Assembly: GCF_036898095.1 (NCBI RefSeq)
Contig: NC_090731.1
Coordinates: forward strand, 150,352,402 to 150,416,401
DNA length: 64,000 bases
Origin: Palaemon carinicauda
Lineage: Eukaryota; Arthropoda; Malacostraca; Decapoda; Palaemonidae
Reading direction: 5' to 3'
Position 1 is the stretch's first letter. Every line of letters begins with the position of its first letter. Shown here piece by piece: positions 54,900 to 64,000 of this stretch. Both the position numbers and the translations under genes were made by a program. The notes below the pieces were generated by a model, which was not told where the DNA came from, did not search any database, and saw only the letters and a list, made by a program, of their open reading frames with translations.

Positions 54900-54965
54900 C
54901 CCACATTCTTGATGCTGTTCTCGGACTCGTCAAAGGAAAGGGGGGGGCATGTTCCGGTCCAGGCC
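54900..54965 (+). pseudogene. RNase H-like trace in E (repeated at about 57713-57780)
   Basis: Bases 54910-54960 read L-M-L-F-S-D-S-S-K-E-R-G-G, reminiscent of the first RNase H motif LFSDASDTGWG of the DIRS elements here. A short G-run then disrupts the frame. The match is brief, and flanking sequence has stops in all frames. Confidence 0.3.
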
Positions 54966-55960
54966 TATGGTCAAGACCTGAAGGATACCTCTCCATCATT
55001 CAGGCAGGCTTAGGGGCCTTAGTCTGGCCCCTCTACAGATCCTACAGCTCCTGCCGAGTCGCCCCGTGCGCGTCGACTTCATGATTCTGGCGTATTCTAA
55101 CCAGCAGGGGACGCATTTTCACACCTTCACATCTTGCAGTAGAGATACCGGGATGATTGAGATTCTCTCAATACCACCATCGGCTCTCTCATTCCAGGCA
55201 GGGGAATGTTCTCTCAGACTATCCGAGCAGAGCCTCGTAGAGAGAGTGTACCTGGGGGTCTTTGACCTTGGGTAACCAGCAAGTACTGGTCTGGGGGACC
55301 TGATCGCGACAGCTCGGAACCTCAAGCTTCCGCTATTCTTCCCCCCAGTCTCAGACCCCGAGACTCAGGCAAGATGCATTCCGGTGATGGTGGGACATCT
55401 TCGACGCCAGCGTCTTCCCTCCTTTTTGTCTGTGGACAATGGGTCTCAACAAGACCAGGTTGTCTGTCAACCTTTCAATGGGAGAGCTCCACTGGGACTA
55501 TGCGCAGAACGGTTTCTGGACCCTCTGCTTCCCCTGACGGAACTCCCGGGAGAGCTTCTCCCACGGCGCAGACTGCTCAAGCAACCACACTGCGACATCT
55601 CTCCCGAACCGGGGCGTCGCTTCGGCTTCATGCCTGGAGACACTACGCCTCCTCCTCAAGAAGAGACAACCCGCTACAGTCGCGGTACGGAGGTCGCGTC
55701 ATCTGCGATAGTCATCCACAGGGGTCTCCCAGGCAAAGTGAAGAGTCTAAGGTGGTTGGTGCCGTGGGAGATATACCTCTTCCCTTGAGGCCTCTTCTCC
55801 AGCAATAACGGTCTTATTGCCTTTCGGCGGGAGGAAACTCCTTTCCGCTCTCGGCAATGAAGCCTGTCGCTCAGCCTTTCCCTGACCTTCAGGCTTAAAG
55901 GAATAACTTTTTCCTGCCCGCTGGATCTATCCTCGCTCATGCGAAGCTACGATCGTCCCT

Positions 55961-56100
55961 GCCCGCGCGACCGCTCGCCCGCGCGACCGCTCGCCCGCGC
56001 GACCGCTCGCCCGCGCGACCGCTCGCCCGCGCGACCGCTCGCCCGCGCGACCGCTCGCCCGCGCGACCGCTCGCCCGCGCGACCGCTCGCCCGCGCGCCC
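55961..56100 (+). repeat. 16-bp minisatellite at the duplication junction
   Basis: About eight copies of 'gcccgcgcgaccgctc' lie between the two 2.8 kb units. Fewer, diverged copies precede the first unit at about 53213-53300. This location suggests that misalignment between minisatellite arrays created the duplication. Confidence 0.92.
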
Positions 56101-58778
56101 ACACGCCCACGTGCCTGCACGTCTACGCTCATGCGCGTCCGCGCCCATGCTCTCCAATGTTCGCCCACGCGCGAACCAACGGTTTTCCATCGCGCGGACG
56201 GATGGTGTTCCGTCGCGCGAAGCTACAGTGTTTCTTCGCACAAACGTCGGCTTATTTCTTGCAGTATCCATTGCTCGTCTATGGGTTATCGCTCGCCGAC
56301 CACCAGCTCTCGCCCTTCCTACCACGCTCGCCCTTCCTACCACGCTCGCCCTCCTTCTGCCCTCCTTCGCTCACCTTCGTTTGCGTTACCGCGCATGGGC
56401 GCTTCCACGTTCGCCCACGCGAAAATCTCTGAATTACTGTCGCGCGAGCTCCAGGGCCATTGCGACCACGATGCCCAATGGGGTTTTTGCAGCATGGCCA
56501 GCCTGGCGAGTTCTTCTGGAGCGTATTTCCAGAACACGGCCTCACCCCGTAACGCAGAGCATGGCACTTGCAAGAATAGGAGAAACTTAAGGGAGATCTG
56601 AGCAACACTCCTCTTTCCTGAACCTGGGTTAGCCCTTCCCCGTCATTCCCTGGAAGGATTTTTGGCGGGGGGGGGCTTTCCGTTCGAGATTTCTCCATCG
56701 GACAAGGGGTGACTGCTTACCCCTTCCTCTGGGAGCTTACCAGGTTCTTTCCCTCCTCGGTTACGTCGACGGCTTCACCCCCGGCCTCCTCAGTCGATCC
56801 TTTCTTGTAAGAAAGGATCTGAGAGGGGATGTCCTTAGTCGACCTCTCAGCCCTGATCAAGTTTGTCGAACAAACTTCGGCCAGCGTAGACCAGCAGAAT
56901 CGATCAGACTGGTAACGAGGCGACAGGACTCCTTAAACCCTGGATCGGAAGGACGGGTACTTTCAGTTTCCATTCCATCCATCTTCCAGGGTGCTCGTCG
57001 AATTCAGCCTAGACTGCAAGTATTCCTGCTTATGATGCAGTGTGGCTATCCCGCCGTGGCATAGCAGGTTTGTTTCCCCAGAGAACTCTCCCTGCCTTCC
57101 TCTTGGCCGCTCAGGTGCAGGCTTCCGCCTCCTCTGCTGTTTGGAGGGCTGTTCAACTCCGGTAGGCTGGGGTTCGACCTTCTTCAGCGCCGGGACAAGC
57201 TTCCGGATGCTTACCATGAGTGTGGGCTCATGGTATTTTGCTTGGAGCCTTGCCTTCCTCTGCCTCAACATCTGGAGTATCTGGCCATGATATTGAGTCA
57301 ACCGCCTTACCACGTTGGAAACCCCGCTTCTCGTCCGTCCAGCGAGGTTAAGCAACGTCGGTACTTGGATGGGTGACCACCTGGGGACGCCAGATTCTGT
57401 TACCACATCCTCCGAGCCTTCCTTTCGGTTGACTGTGGCAAGACTGAGGAGAGTCGCAGTACCTGTTCTCAGTCAAGCAGAGCTTTCAGCCCTACCTTGG
57501 AACGTTTCCTAGTTCTCCTTTCCTCATTGACCCGTCTATAGTCCGAACGGTCGCCTCAGGATAAGTTCCATGTGGGGCGATCCAAGTTCCGGTGGCTTCA
57601 GGCAATGTTTAACCGGACTTCCTGGCCCCTATGGGACGAGCGGAACTATTAGACCTGCAATGGGTGTTGACCTATTGAGCCTCTTGATGGTAGTGGATAT
57701 TCTCGTCCTTTCCCCACATTCTTGATGCTGTTCTCGGACTCGTCAAAGGAAAGGGGGGGGGCATGTTCCGGTCCAGGCCTATGGTCAAGACCTGAAGGAT
57801 ACCTCTCCATCATTCAGGCAGGCTTAGGGGCCTTAGTCTGGCCCCTCTACAGATCCTACAGCTCCTGCCGAGTCGCCCCGTGCGCGTCGACTTCATGATT
57901 CTGGCGTATTCTAACCAGCAGGGGACGCATTTTCACACCTTCACATCTTGCAGTAGAGATACCGGGATGATTGAGATTCTCTCAATACCACCATCGGCTC
58001 TCTCATTCCAGGCAGGGGAATATTCTCTCAGACTATCCGAGCAGAGCCTCGTAGAGAGAGTGTACCTGGGGGTCTTTGACCTTGGGTAACCAGCAAGTAC
58101 TGGTCTGGGGGACCTGATCGCGACAGCTCGGAACCTCAAGCTTCCGCTATTCTTCCCCCCAGTCTCAGACCCCGAGACTCAGGCAAGATGCATTCCGGTG
58201 ATGGTGGGACATCTTCGACGCCAGCGTCTTCCCTCCTTTTTGTCTGTGGACAATGGGTCTCAACAAGACCAGGTTGTCTGTCAACCTTTCAATGGGAGAG
58301 CTCCACTGGGACTATGCGCAGAACGGTTTCTGGACCCTCTGCTTCCCCTGACGGAACTCCCGGGAGAGCTTCTCCCACGGCGCAGACTGCTCAAGCAACC
58401 ACACTGCGACATCTCTCCCGAACCGAGGCGTCGCTTCGGCTTCATGCCTGGAGACACTACGCCTCCTCCTCAAGAAGAGACAACCCGCTACAGTCGCGGT
58501 ACGGAGGTCGCGTCATCTGCGATAGTCATCCACAGGGGTCTCCCAGGCAAAGTGAAGAGTCTAAGGTGGTTGGTGCCGTGGGAGATATACCTCTTCCCTT
58601 GAGGCCTCTTCTCCAGCAATAACGGTCTTATTGCCTTTCGGCGGGAGGAAACTCCTTTCCGCTCTCGGCAATGAAGCCTGTCGCTCAGCCTTTCCCTGAC
58701 CTTCAGGCTTAAAGGAATAACTTTTTCCTGCCCGCTGGATCTATCCTCGCTCATGCGAAGCTACGATCGTCCCTGCCC
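56101..58778 (+). repeat. 2.8 kb tandem duplication, second unit
   Basis: Second copy of 53303-55964. Similarity ends at 'gtccctgccc' (58778), exactly where the first unit runs into the 16-bp minisatellite. The following sequence (58779 onwards) is single-copy E. Confidence 0.93.
57297..57404 (+). pseudogene. 5S rRNA-derived segment, copy 2 in E
   Basis: Same as the segment at 54484, with the same internal deletion, carried along by the 2.8 kb duplication. One visible difference is 'caaccgcc' for 'caacggcc' near the start. Confidence 0.82.
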
Positions 58779-59531
58779 TAGTCGGAGGAAGACCTCCAAC
58801 TTGGAGCATGGCTCGGACTTTTAGTCCTTTAAGAGATCTTCTCAAGACCCTTTACGACAGGCCTCGGATTGTATTCCGCCTTGGGTCTCCTGCTCACTCT
58901 GGCCACGGCCAGTGTGTAAGCAATCTTCTTGGTCTCTTACGACTCCCCCCTTTCTAAGGAAGAGGGGAAGGCAACATTCAGGCTCGCTCCTGAGTTGTTG
59001 GCTAGACTCAGAATCTGGGGGTCCCGGCCCTTCGGTCCGATTCATTCAAGATTTCGAGTCTCCATTCTGTATCTGATGTCCCAAGACCTTCTCTTTCTTG
59101 CCAGTAAAGGAATCAAGAGGTTAGCGCTGGGAACAGCTGCAGTTTGTCCTCAGTTGCAGCCGATTTAGGAGCACAAGGAGGACATGGGGGAGAGTCACCA
59201 GTAGACCTCGAACCTCTGCAGGTAAACCATGCTTCCTTGTGTTCCGAGTATTGAGTCAATACTGTCGCGTCCCCCATACCCTGACGAGGTGGTATTGGGA
59301 ACGTCCTAACCCAGAGTTCCTTCTGGAACTCCAGATCAACTGCCTAGGACGGGTCACACTTCTTCCTTCACACACAAGCTTACGTAGGCCACATGGTTCC
59401 TTGCGGAGCAAGGAACTTGTGAGGTGCAGGGACTCCTTTTATCGAGTGCTACTCACTCGGATTCTGAGTCCCCGGGTAAAGCCAAAGCCAGTATGGCTGG
59501 GGACTTTCCACCCTACCTAAGGGGTAAGTCA

Positions 59532-59634
59532 CCCTGTGTAAAAAGCGTGGTTTGTATTTCGGTTACGGAACAAATGACAAATTCAAAGATAATTTGTATT
59601 TTTCCTAACCATACAAACCTTAGCTATTTACACA
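59532..59634 (+). repeat. Internal complementary region of E
   Basis: 'tgtaaaaagcgtggtttgta' then 'tttcggttacggaacaaatg' is the complement of the left end (44537-44580). 'acaaattcaaagataatttg' then 'tatttttcctaaccatacaa' is the complement of the right end (59840-59886). The two halves abut, as in DIRS elements A-C. Confidence 0.78.
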
Positions 59635-59689
59635 CATTTGCCCGCCAGCCCTGTCCCCCAAGACAAGTCCTACCTCTAAGTGAAAGTGA

Positions 59690-59886
59690 GCATTCATCTG
59701 TGTGTGAGGGAGGGGAGGGGTAGCTAGCTACCACTCCCCTACCCCCCTGCTAACTAGCGCGGGGGTAATACACCCTCGTTAAATTCTAATGGCTCGCCAT
59801 TTCAGCTGCGCTAAAAGGTAAACCCTGTGTAAATAGCTAAGGTTTGTATGGTTAGGAAAAATACAAATTATCTTCGAATTTGTCAT
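59690..59886 (+). repeat. Right terminal inverted repeat of E
   Basis: It mirrors the left end in two pieces (44560-44631 and 46513-46600), because the left end is split by the RTE LINE. It includes 'gtagctagctaccactcccc' and 'tttcagctgcgctaaaaggt'. It ends 'aattatcttcgaatttgtca'. Confidence 0.75.
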
Positions 59887-61064
59887 TTTTCTATCATGTT
59901 AAAGTTGACATTTGCCGTCGTCCTTATATTCCTTTGGTTCTTCTTGATTTAGCAAATAGTAGATTTGTTGATGTTGTAATGATGCCCTACATCCCCATAG
60001 CTTCTCCCTTCCTGAAGTTCAGTACGTCAAGGAATTTAATTTTCGCCGCCATAGTAAGCATCTATCTCCAACGCTGGGGTTCACTGCCAGAAAAGTTTGA
60101 AGGTGCAGAATGTTTCTCGTAGGCCCTGAAAACAATTTAGAATTTTAGCAAAAAAAAAAAAACATACAACACTTAAAGATACAGAGTGATGTTGCATACG
60201 TATGCTTAGAATCAAACTGAACAGCTTGGGATACTTAAGTGAGATCCTGCGGTCTAACAGCCAGTTAGCCTCGATTGGTCGTGTCTCGTCTACTGGAAAA
60301 TAGTGTGCGTGGTACAAAATCATCTGGGCAAGCTAAGCTATTGTCATCACGCTTCCCGAGTTCTGTTTTTCATACAAATGCAAGATGGTTTGTGTCAACA
60401 CGTCACACTATGTATTTTCTTCTTCTTAACAAACTAAATAAACTGTACAGTACTGTATACTGAACAGTCACTTTGATTCCTGCTGGCGAATAACGAAGAC
60501 GTGCAATTGGCTTCTCTTCAAACTTAACTTTTAAAATTTTCTTTCGTTAACTTTTGGTGAATTTTCGTGTTTCCATTGACTATGCTGTAATATGCCTTTG
60601 GACTTAATCCCTCGAAAAGGAATAAACTTCAGAGTCTTATGACATTGTCATTAGGTCTAAACTTGAGCGGCTGGCTAATGTCACAATCAAGATGACGATT
60701 ACAATGTAATTCTAGGAGAGTGTTTGGCCCTTTTTCTTCTTCCCCATCCTTGGGGGATAGCTATTGGGATCCCATGGAGCTTGACTGATATTGATACAGG
60801 TAAACACAACTTATAGCTAGCAGCTTTTGTATTACTGTTGAAATAGAAGTTTTTATTCCACCATCCTCCTTATGAGGGGAGGATGGTTATGTACAGTACA
60901 GGCAAATCCAGTAATTTGGATATGCCTTACTTAACATTCTCAGTAGTCTAAGAGAGAGATTTTCTTGTGCAACAGCCTTGGTTGCTTGGGTCGTGAACCT
61001 TACAGTACTTTTGACTGTTGTTCGCGAGATGTCTAGGATGCTACTCTCCACACTTTATCAGGTC
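59887..61064 (+). other. Rab27 intron 4 between E and F4
   Basis: AT-rich sequence, no convincing gene. Bases 60730-60900 may belong to the decayed interior of F4 but could not be matched. Confidence 0.5.
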
Positions 61065-61405
61065 CAATCAAAAGTTTGTATTTGTATAGGAACAAATTGA
61101 AATTTTAAAAAGTGATTTTTATTTTTCCTATCTATACAAACTTAAGTCCTTTAGATGATACTTCCCACCTTCACCTTCCCCCTCTCCCAAAAGTCCCAGA
61201 TGCAGTTTAAGAGACCGTTCAGTGTACAGTACTGACAGAAGGGGTGGGGCTTCCCCACCGTTAGTAGGTAATTACTGACTACTGCTGACACCTCGTTATA
61301 AATTTTTAAATGCCTACTTCCGGCTGCGCGTGAATCCATCTCCTTTTAAAAGGCACAGGTTTGTATCGGTAATAAAAATACAAAATACTTTTAAAATGTG
61401 TGATA
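61065..61405 (+). mobile_element. DIRS-type fragment F4 (3' end structure)
   Basis: Internal complementary region (61068-61160: 'tttgtataggaacaaattga', 'tttttcctatctatacaaac') and right terminus (61355-61405: 'caggtttgtatcggtaataa', 'aaatacaaaatactttt'), as in F1-F3. Interior and left end are not recognised. Confidence 0.55.
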
Positions 61406-61519
61406 TTTATAAATCCACGATGTGCTCCGATAGGTGAATTGCAATACGGCGATGGATTACTGTGAATATCATATTTCTTCAAGACTAAAGGTTTGCCACA
61501 ATATTTTTCACATCTTAAG

Positions 61520-61935
61520 AAATGAATGAGACCATTACATCAGAAGATTTATTCCTTTTCGCTGTTCAGTATTATTTAGGCATAGTAAGAGTAAGTGTGC
61601 CTAATTTATTTTGCAGTGTTATGGTCTCTGCTCAACCTTTGATAAAAATACCATTGCTGATCAAAGGATTGGTCTTAGGTGGTCACAAAGAATTTAATCT
61701 AAACCTTATAAGGGCTTAGAAAGTTATGGTTCATATTACAAGTGCAGCTGTATCACTTCATTTTTGCTGGAATCTTTCTTTGGAAAAGGTTTTAGATGCA
61801 GTTCAGTGGCGTACCAAATCGTTTTTTGCTAAACATTGCCTTAAAGAATCATGGTATGGTTTTAAAGATTGCTGGTCTGTAGGTCCTATAGTGGGAAGAT
61901 TGCTGGGCTGTAGGTCCTATAATAGTGGCTCTTGA
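61520..61935 (+). pseudogene. Decayed DIRS tyrosine recombinase C-terminus
   Basis: From about 61726 the reading 'ITSAAVSLHFCWNLSLEKVL', then 'DAVQWRTKSFFA' and 'DCWSVGPIVG' lines up with the recombinase end of B ('VRAVATSVAFKQNRSLQSIM', 'DATYWRSKSVFA', 'NCYTLGPFVA'). The HxxR box and upstream catalytic Arg are lost. The last part contains a short local duplication ('gggctgtaggtcctata' type). It is far more diverged than A-C, so it belongs to another lineage, possibly that of the F group. Confidence 0.6.
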
Positions 61936-62627
61936 TGTAATCTAATTATATTTTGAGCCAACTTAGTGTATAATTTTCATTTAAATAGTTAGTTTTGGGT
62001 GCATATAGATAAAATTTAGAGTATTGTTTTCATTAAGAAGCAACCTAAAGTCCAGTATTTGTAAAGGGTTCTATTAAAACAATCTGGAGCATTACAAATG
62101 TATTTTGCTGGAGGTCTGTTACCAATTATCTTCAGGTCAGTAAAAATTGGGTATATTTGGTACTTAATTAGAATTATTTTTCCTATCTTCCTTTCATTGG
62201 CATCCCACCTTGATTAGAGTGCAGGAGTCAGCAATATGAAGATCAGGAGAGGTTCGTAGAAATATACAGAATTTTGATAATAAAATTGTTCTTTTCTGTA
62301 CTCCCCTGATGTTCATATACATGCCCATCCTCCTCCCCACTGACTGGTGGTTTCAAGGGAATACAAAATAGCTTCAACTTTGAAACTGAAAACACAAAGA
62401 GAGACTGGCTCACCACAGATTTGTTTCTTACCAGTTAGTGCCAAACATGGCATTAATTTACTAGAGGCTTGAGCCTATAGTAAAGAAACTGTGTAAATTT
62501 TTAGGGTAAATGTCAATAAATCCAAAGCTTCCAAAGAGAAGCAAGTATGAACTTCAGATGAGTATAGAATTAATCATTTTTATTAAAACCCAGATTATTG
62601 CTGTCATTGCCAAAACTTTATCCTCAG
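61936..62627 (+). other. Rab27 intron 4, 3' end
   Basis: AT-rich, no recognised element; it ends with a 'tatcctcag' acceptor at 62627. Confidence 0.7.
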
Positions 62628-62820
62628 CTTTCACTACATTGAGACTTCAGCTGCAACAGGCCAGAATGTCGAAGCTGCAGTTAAATATCTCCTCGATTCA
62701 GTTATGAAGAGAATGGAACTAGCGGTAGATACCAGTCGTCTTCCAGGCCGAAGAGGCCGAACAAAAACACTGATTCAAGAGGATGATGAAGCCGAGATGG
62801 ATTCCAGTTGCTCTTGCTAG
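62628..62820 (+). CDS. Rab27: Rab27 exon 5: C-terminal part and prenylation motif
   Basis: Last base of codon 153 to the stop at 62818-62820. It begins 'FHYIETSAATGQNVEAAV', whose ETSA (158-161) completes the guanine-binding site, followed by the last helix 'LLDSVMKRMEL'. A variable tail then carries a basic stretch (RLPGRRGRTK) and acidic residues. It ends in SCSC. The terminal CSC is a Rab geranylgeranylation site that anchors the protein to membranes. Confidence 0.95.
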
Positions 62821-63054
62821 TGGAATTCTTATCCTTGTATCTTAGTTTTAGTTTGCTAACTAGTCATTATTGAAACTGAAATTTTTATGTATTTTTTATT
62901 GTGATACATGTCTTGCACAAAGATATTGTATCCCTTTTCAGTGTACTGTATCCTATCATTGTTCAAATGAAGTATTGGTTATTTTTTATTTATGTAGGAT
63001 GTAAGCATATGCAATCTCTTAAAAAAAGTATGCATTGTGATTAGTTATACAGTG

Positions 63055-63060
63055 AATAAA
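63055..63060 (+). terminator. Rab27: Candidate poly(A) signal of Rab27
   Basis: 'aataaa' 235 bp after the stop codon, followed by GT-rich sequence ('gttgtagaatc', 'aaagttggttt'). It is the first canonical signal after the stop. Confidence 0.55.
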
Positions 63061-64000
63061 AGTTGTAGAATCACCAAAGTTGGTTTAATATTTAATCTTT
63101 CTTTACGTTATTTCAGTCTCAAGGAAAAGTGTCCTTAAGATATAAGTAACAGTAACAAAATTTGGGTTGTGGAGGTTTTAACTTTTGGATGGGCTATTTA
63201 AATCTGGAAGAAACTCGTTTCTATTGTTTCCTGTTGAAAGCTGTCAGTTGAAGCATAAAAATACATGAATATAAGGTAAGTATTAAAAATTTGCTTATTT
63301 TTAACAGCTCATTTCTGAGATACATAAATTTTAGTCTTGTTTATCTGTGTTATAGTATTAATTAGGAAAACTAGTCAAGTTTCATCTACTCGATGTTGCA
63401 TAACTTTTCACAGATAAATGAAGAAAAAATATATGGAGTAAAATCATCTTCTATTCATCATCACTAATATAAGGCAGATTTAGTTATGCTGAAAATCTGT
63501 AATAGTGTAAATTTATAGTCTTCACTCATAATGGATTTGATTGTATACTTTTGTTTATTCCTACAATAATTTTCATGCGCTCTTGATCAGTGAACTCGTC
63601 TATTCATATTAGCAAGAGGGAGACAGGGGTGTTCTGCAGACTGAGCTTAATTATCCATTCCAACTTGTACCTTGAATTGACAGGTTCCCATAGTTGATTA
63701 AGGAGAGAAACTCACAACTTCTTGCTTGTAATTTTGGAAATTCAGATTATTGCATTTTTGGCCAGGAAAACAAATATATCTCATGTTTCAAGTAGTTTTT
63801 TAATGAAAACTATTTGCTTTATTGTTAAAATAATTTTTTATATATTTACGCAAGCGCAGCTGGTCCCATACCCTACCCTTTTCTGACCTGGGTACTTGTT
63901 TTATCTAGAAAATTTTCTGTCAAAGCTATTTATTTTAGTATCCCATATACTGTACAGTAATTCCACCATTTTCTATGAATTCCTTATAAAAGGGAATTTG
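63061..64000 (+). other. Downstream of Rab27
   Basis: AT-rich sequence with no recognised gene, RNA or repeat. Confidence 0.6.

Larger units (their letters stand above)
53303..55964 (+). repeat. 2.8 kb tandem duplication, first unit
   Basis: Nearly identical to 56101-58778, with an offset of about 2.80-2.81 kb. The few differences include 'accacgattcc' against 'accacgatgcc' and an extra 'cccttcctaccacgctcg' in the second unit. It contains the first 5S-like segment and the RNase H-like trace. The 16-bp minisatellite precedes it. Confidence 0.93.
44537..59886 (+). mobile_element. Large DIRS-type element E, with nested insertions
   Basis: The left end (44537-44631, resuming at 46513-46600) is mirrored by the right end (59690-59886): 'taccttttagcgcagctgaa' and 'gtagctagctacc'-type blocks. 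An internal complementary region lies at 59532-59634. Removing the nested RTE LINE and Tigger leaves about 9.5 kb, including a 2.8 kb duplicated part. Interior: short-word and minisatellite blocks (51800-53300), 5S-derived segments (54484, 57297), an RNase H-like trace (54910) and no long frame. It shares layout with D. The sequence at 44518-44536 separates it from B. Confidence 0.65.
5113..63060 (+). other. Rab27: Rab27 gene locus (coding exons to poly(A) signal)
   Basis: Five coding exons join in frame (phases 0, 2, 0, 2) to encode 216 residues, close to the roughly 220 usual for Rab27. All introns start GT and end AG: 5272-6077, 6152-18186, 18302-37507 and 37621-62627. Rab27 proteins recruit effectors to secretory and lysosome-related organelles and control their transport and docking. 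Assignment to Rab27 rests on the N-terminal '[15 protein letters not shown]', the lengthened loop between switch I and 'HLQLWDTAGQ', and the '[16 protein letters not shown]' block. Introns 2 to 4 are filled with transposable elements. An upstream non-coding exon is expected because a splice acceptor ends three bases before the ATG. Confidence 0.9.

Noticed and set aside
55374..55808. Frames of 134 and 144 codons in E, repeated at 58188-58622
   Set aside because: Two overlapping frames are equally open and neither has a recognisable motif; duplicated only because the 2.8 kb unit is.

Overview
This window is animal nuclear DNA. It carries one host gene, a Rab27-type small GTPase, on the + strand. 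Its five recognisable coding exons are 5116-5271, 6078-6151, 18187-18301, 37508-37620 and 62628-62820. Spliced together they give 216 residues with every Rab GTP-binding motif and a C-terminal CSC prenylation site. Introns are 0.8, 12.0, 19.2 and 25.0 kb. DIRS-type tyrosine-recombinase retrotransposons, a Tigger/pogo transposon, an RTE-type LINE and long GA/CT microsatellites suggest a crustacean. DIRS1-like elements are known to be widespread in decapods, so a decapod is my best guess, but the species is not readable from the sequence.

Almost everything else is transposable element, mostly DIRS-type. Layout: 1-1617, 3' end of a DIRS element (copy C: tyrosine recombinase, internal complementary region, right inverted repeat). 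1618-4510, decayed 3' parts of related elements (F1, F0). 5116-6151, Rab27 exons 1-2. 7151-13801, large decayed element D. 13802-14935, decayed LINE on the minus strand. 14936-15850, element fragment F2. 18187-18301, exon 3. 21015-32282, DIRS element A, split inside gag by an antisense, 3'-truncated DIRS element N (23224-28030). 33872-35255, a 1.4 kb non-autonomous element F3. 37508-37620, exon 4. 37712-38045, Tigger-like remnant. 38046-44517, DIRS element B with uninterrupted gag, reverse transcriptase/RNase H and recombinase frames. 44537-59886, large element E (same family as D), invaded by an RTE LINE (44632-46512) and a Tigger transposon with an intact transposase (46782-50691), and holding a 2.8 kb tandem duplication. 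61065-61935, further DIRS remnants. 62628-62820, last Rab27 exon, with a poly(A) signal at 63055.

Elements A, B and C show the textbook DIRS1 architecture: terminal inverted repeats plus an internal complementary region (ICR), just inside the right repeat, that joins the complements of both outer ends. The same architecture can be read in D, E, F1-F4, which otherwise look like MITEs or unclassifiable repeats. D and E carry a 5S-rRNA-derived segment at equivalent positions, which I regard as the most unusual feature here. Eleven of the twelve DIRS-type copies lie in the same orientation as Rab27.

Limits: boundaries come from comparing copies within this window by eye and are good to about 5-30 bp. 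No first (5' UTR) exon or promoter of Rab27 could be identified.
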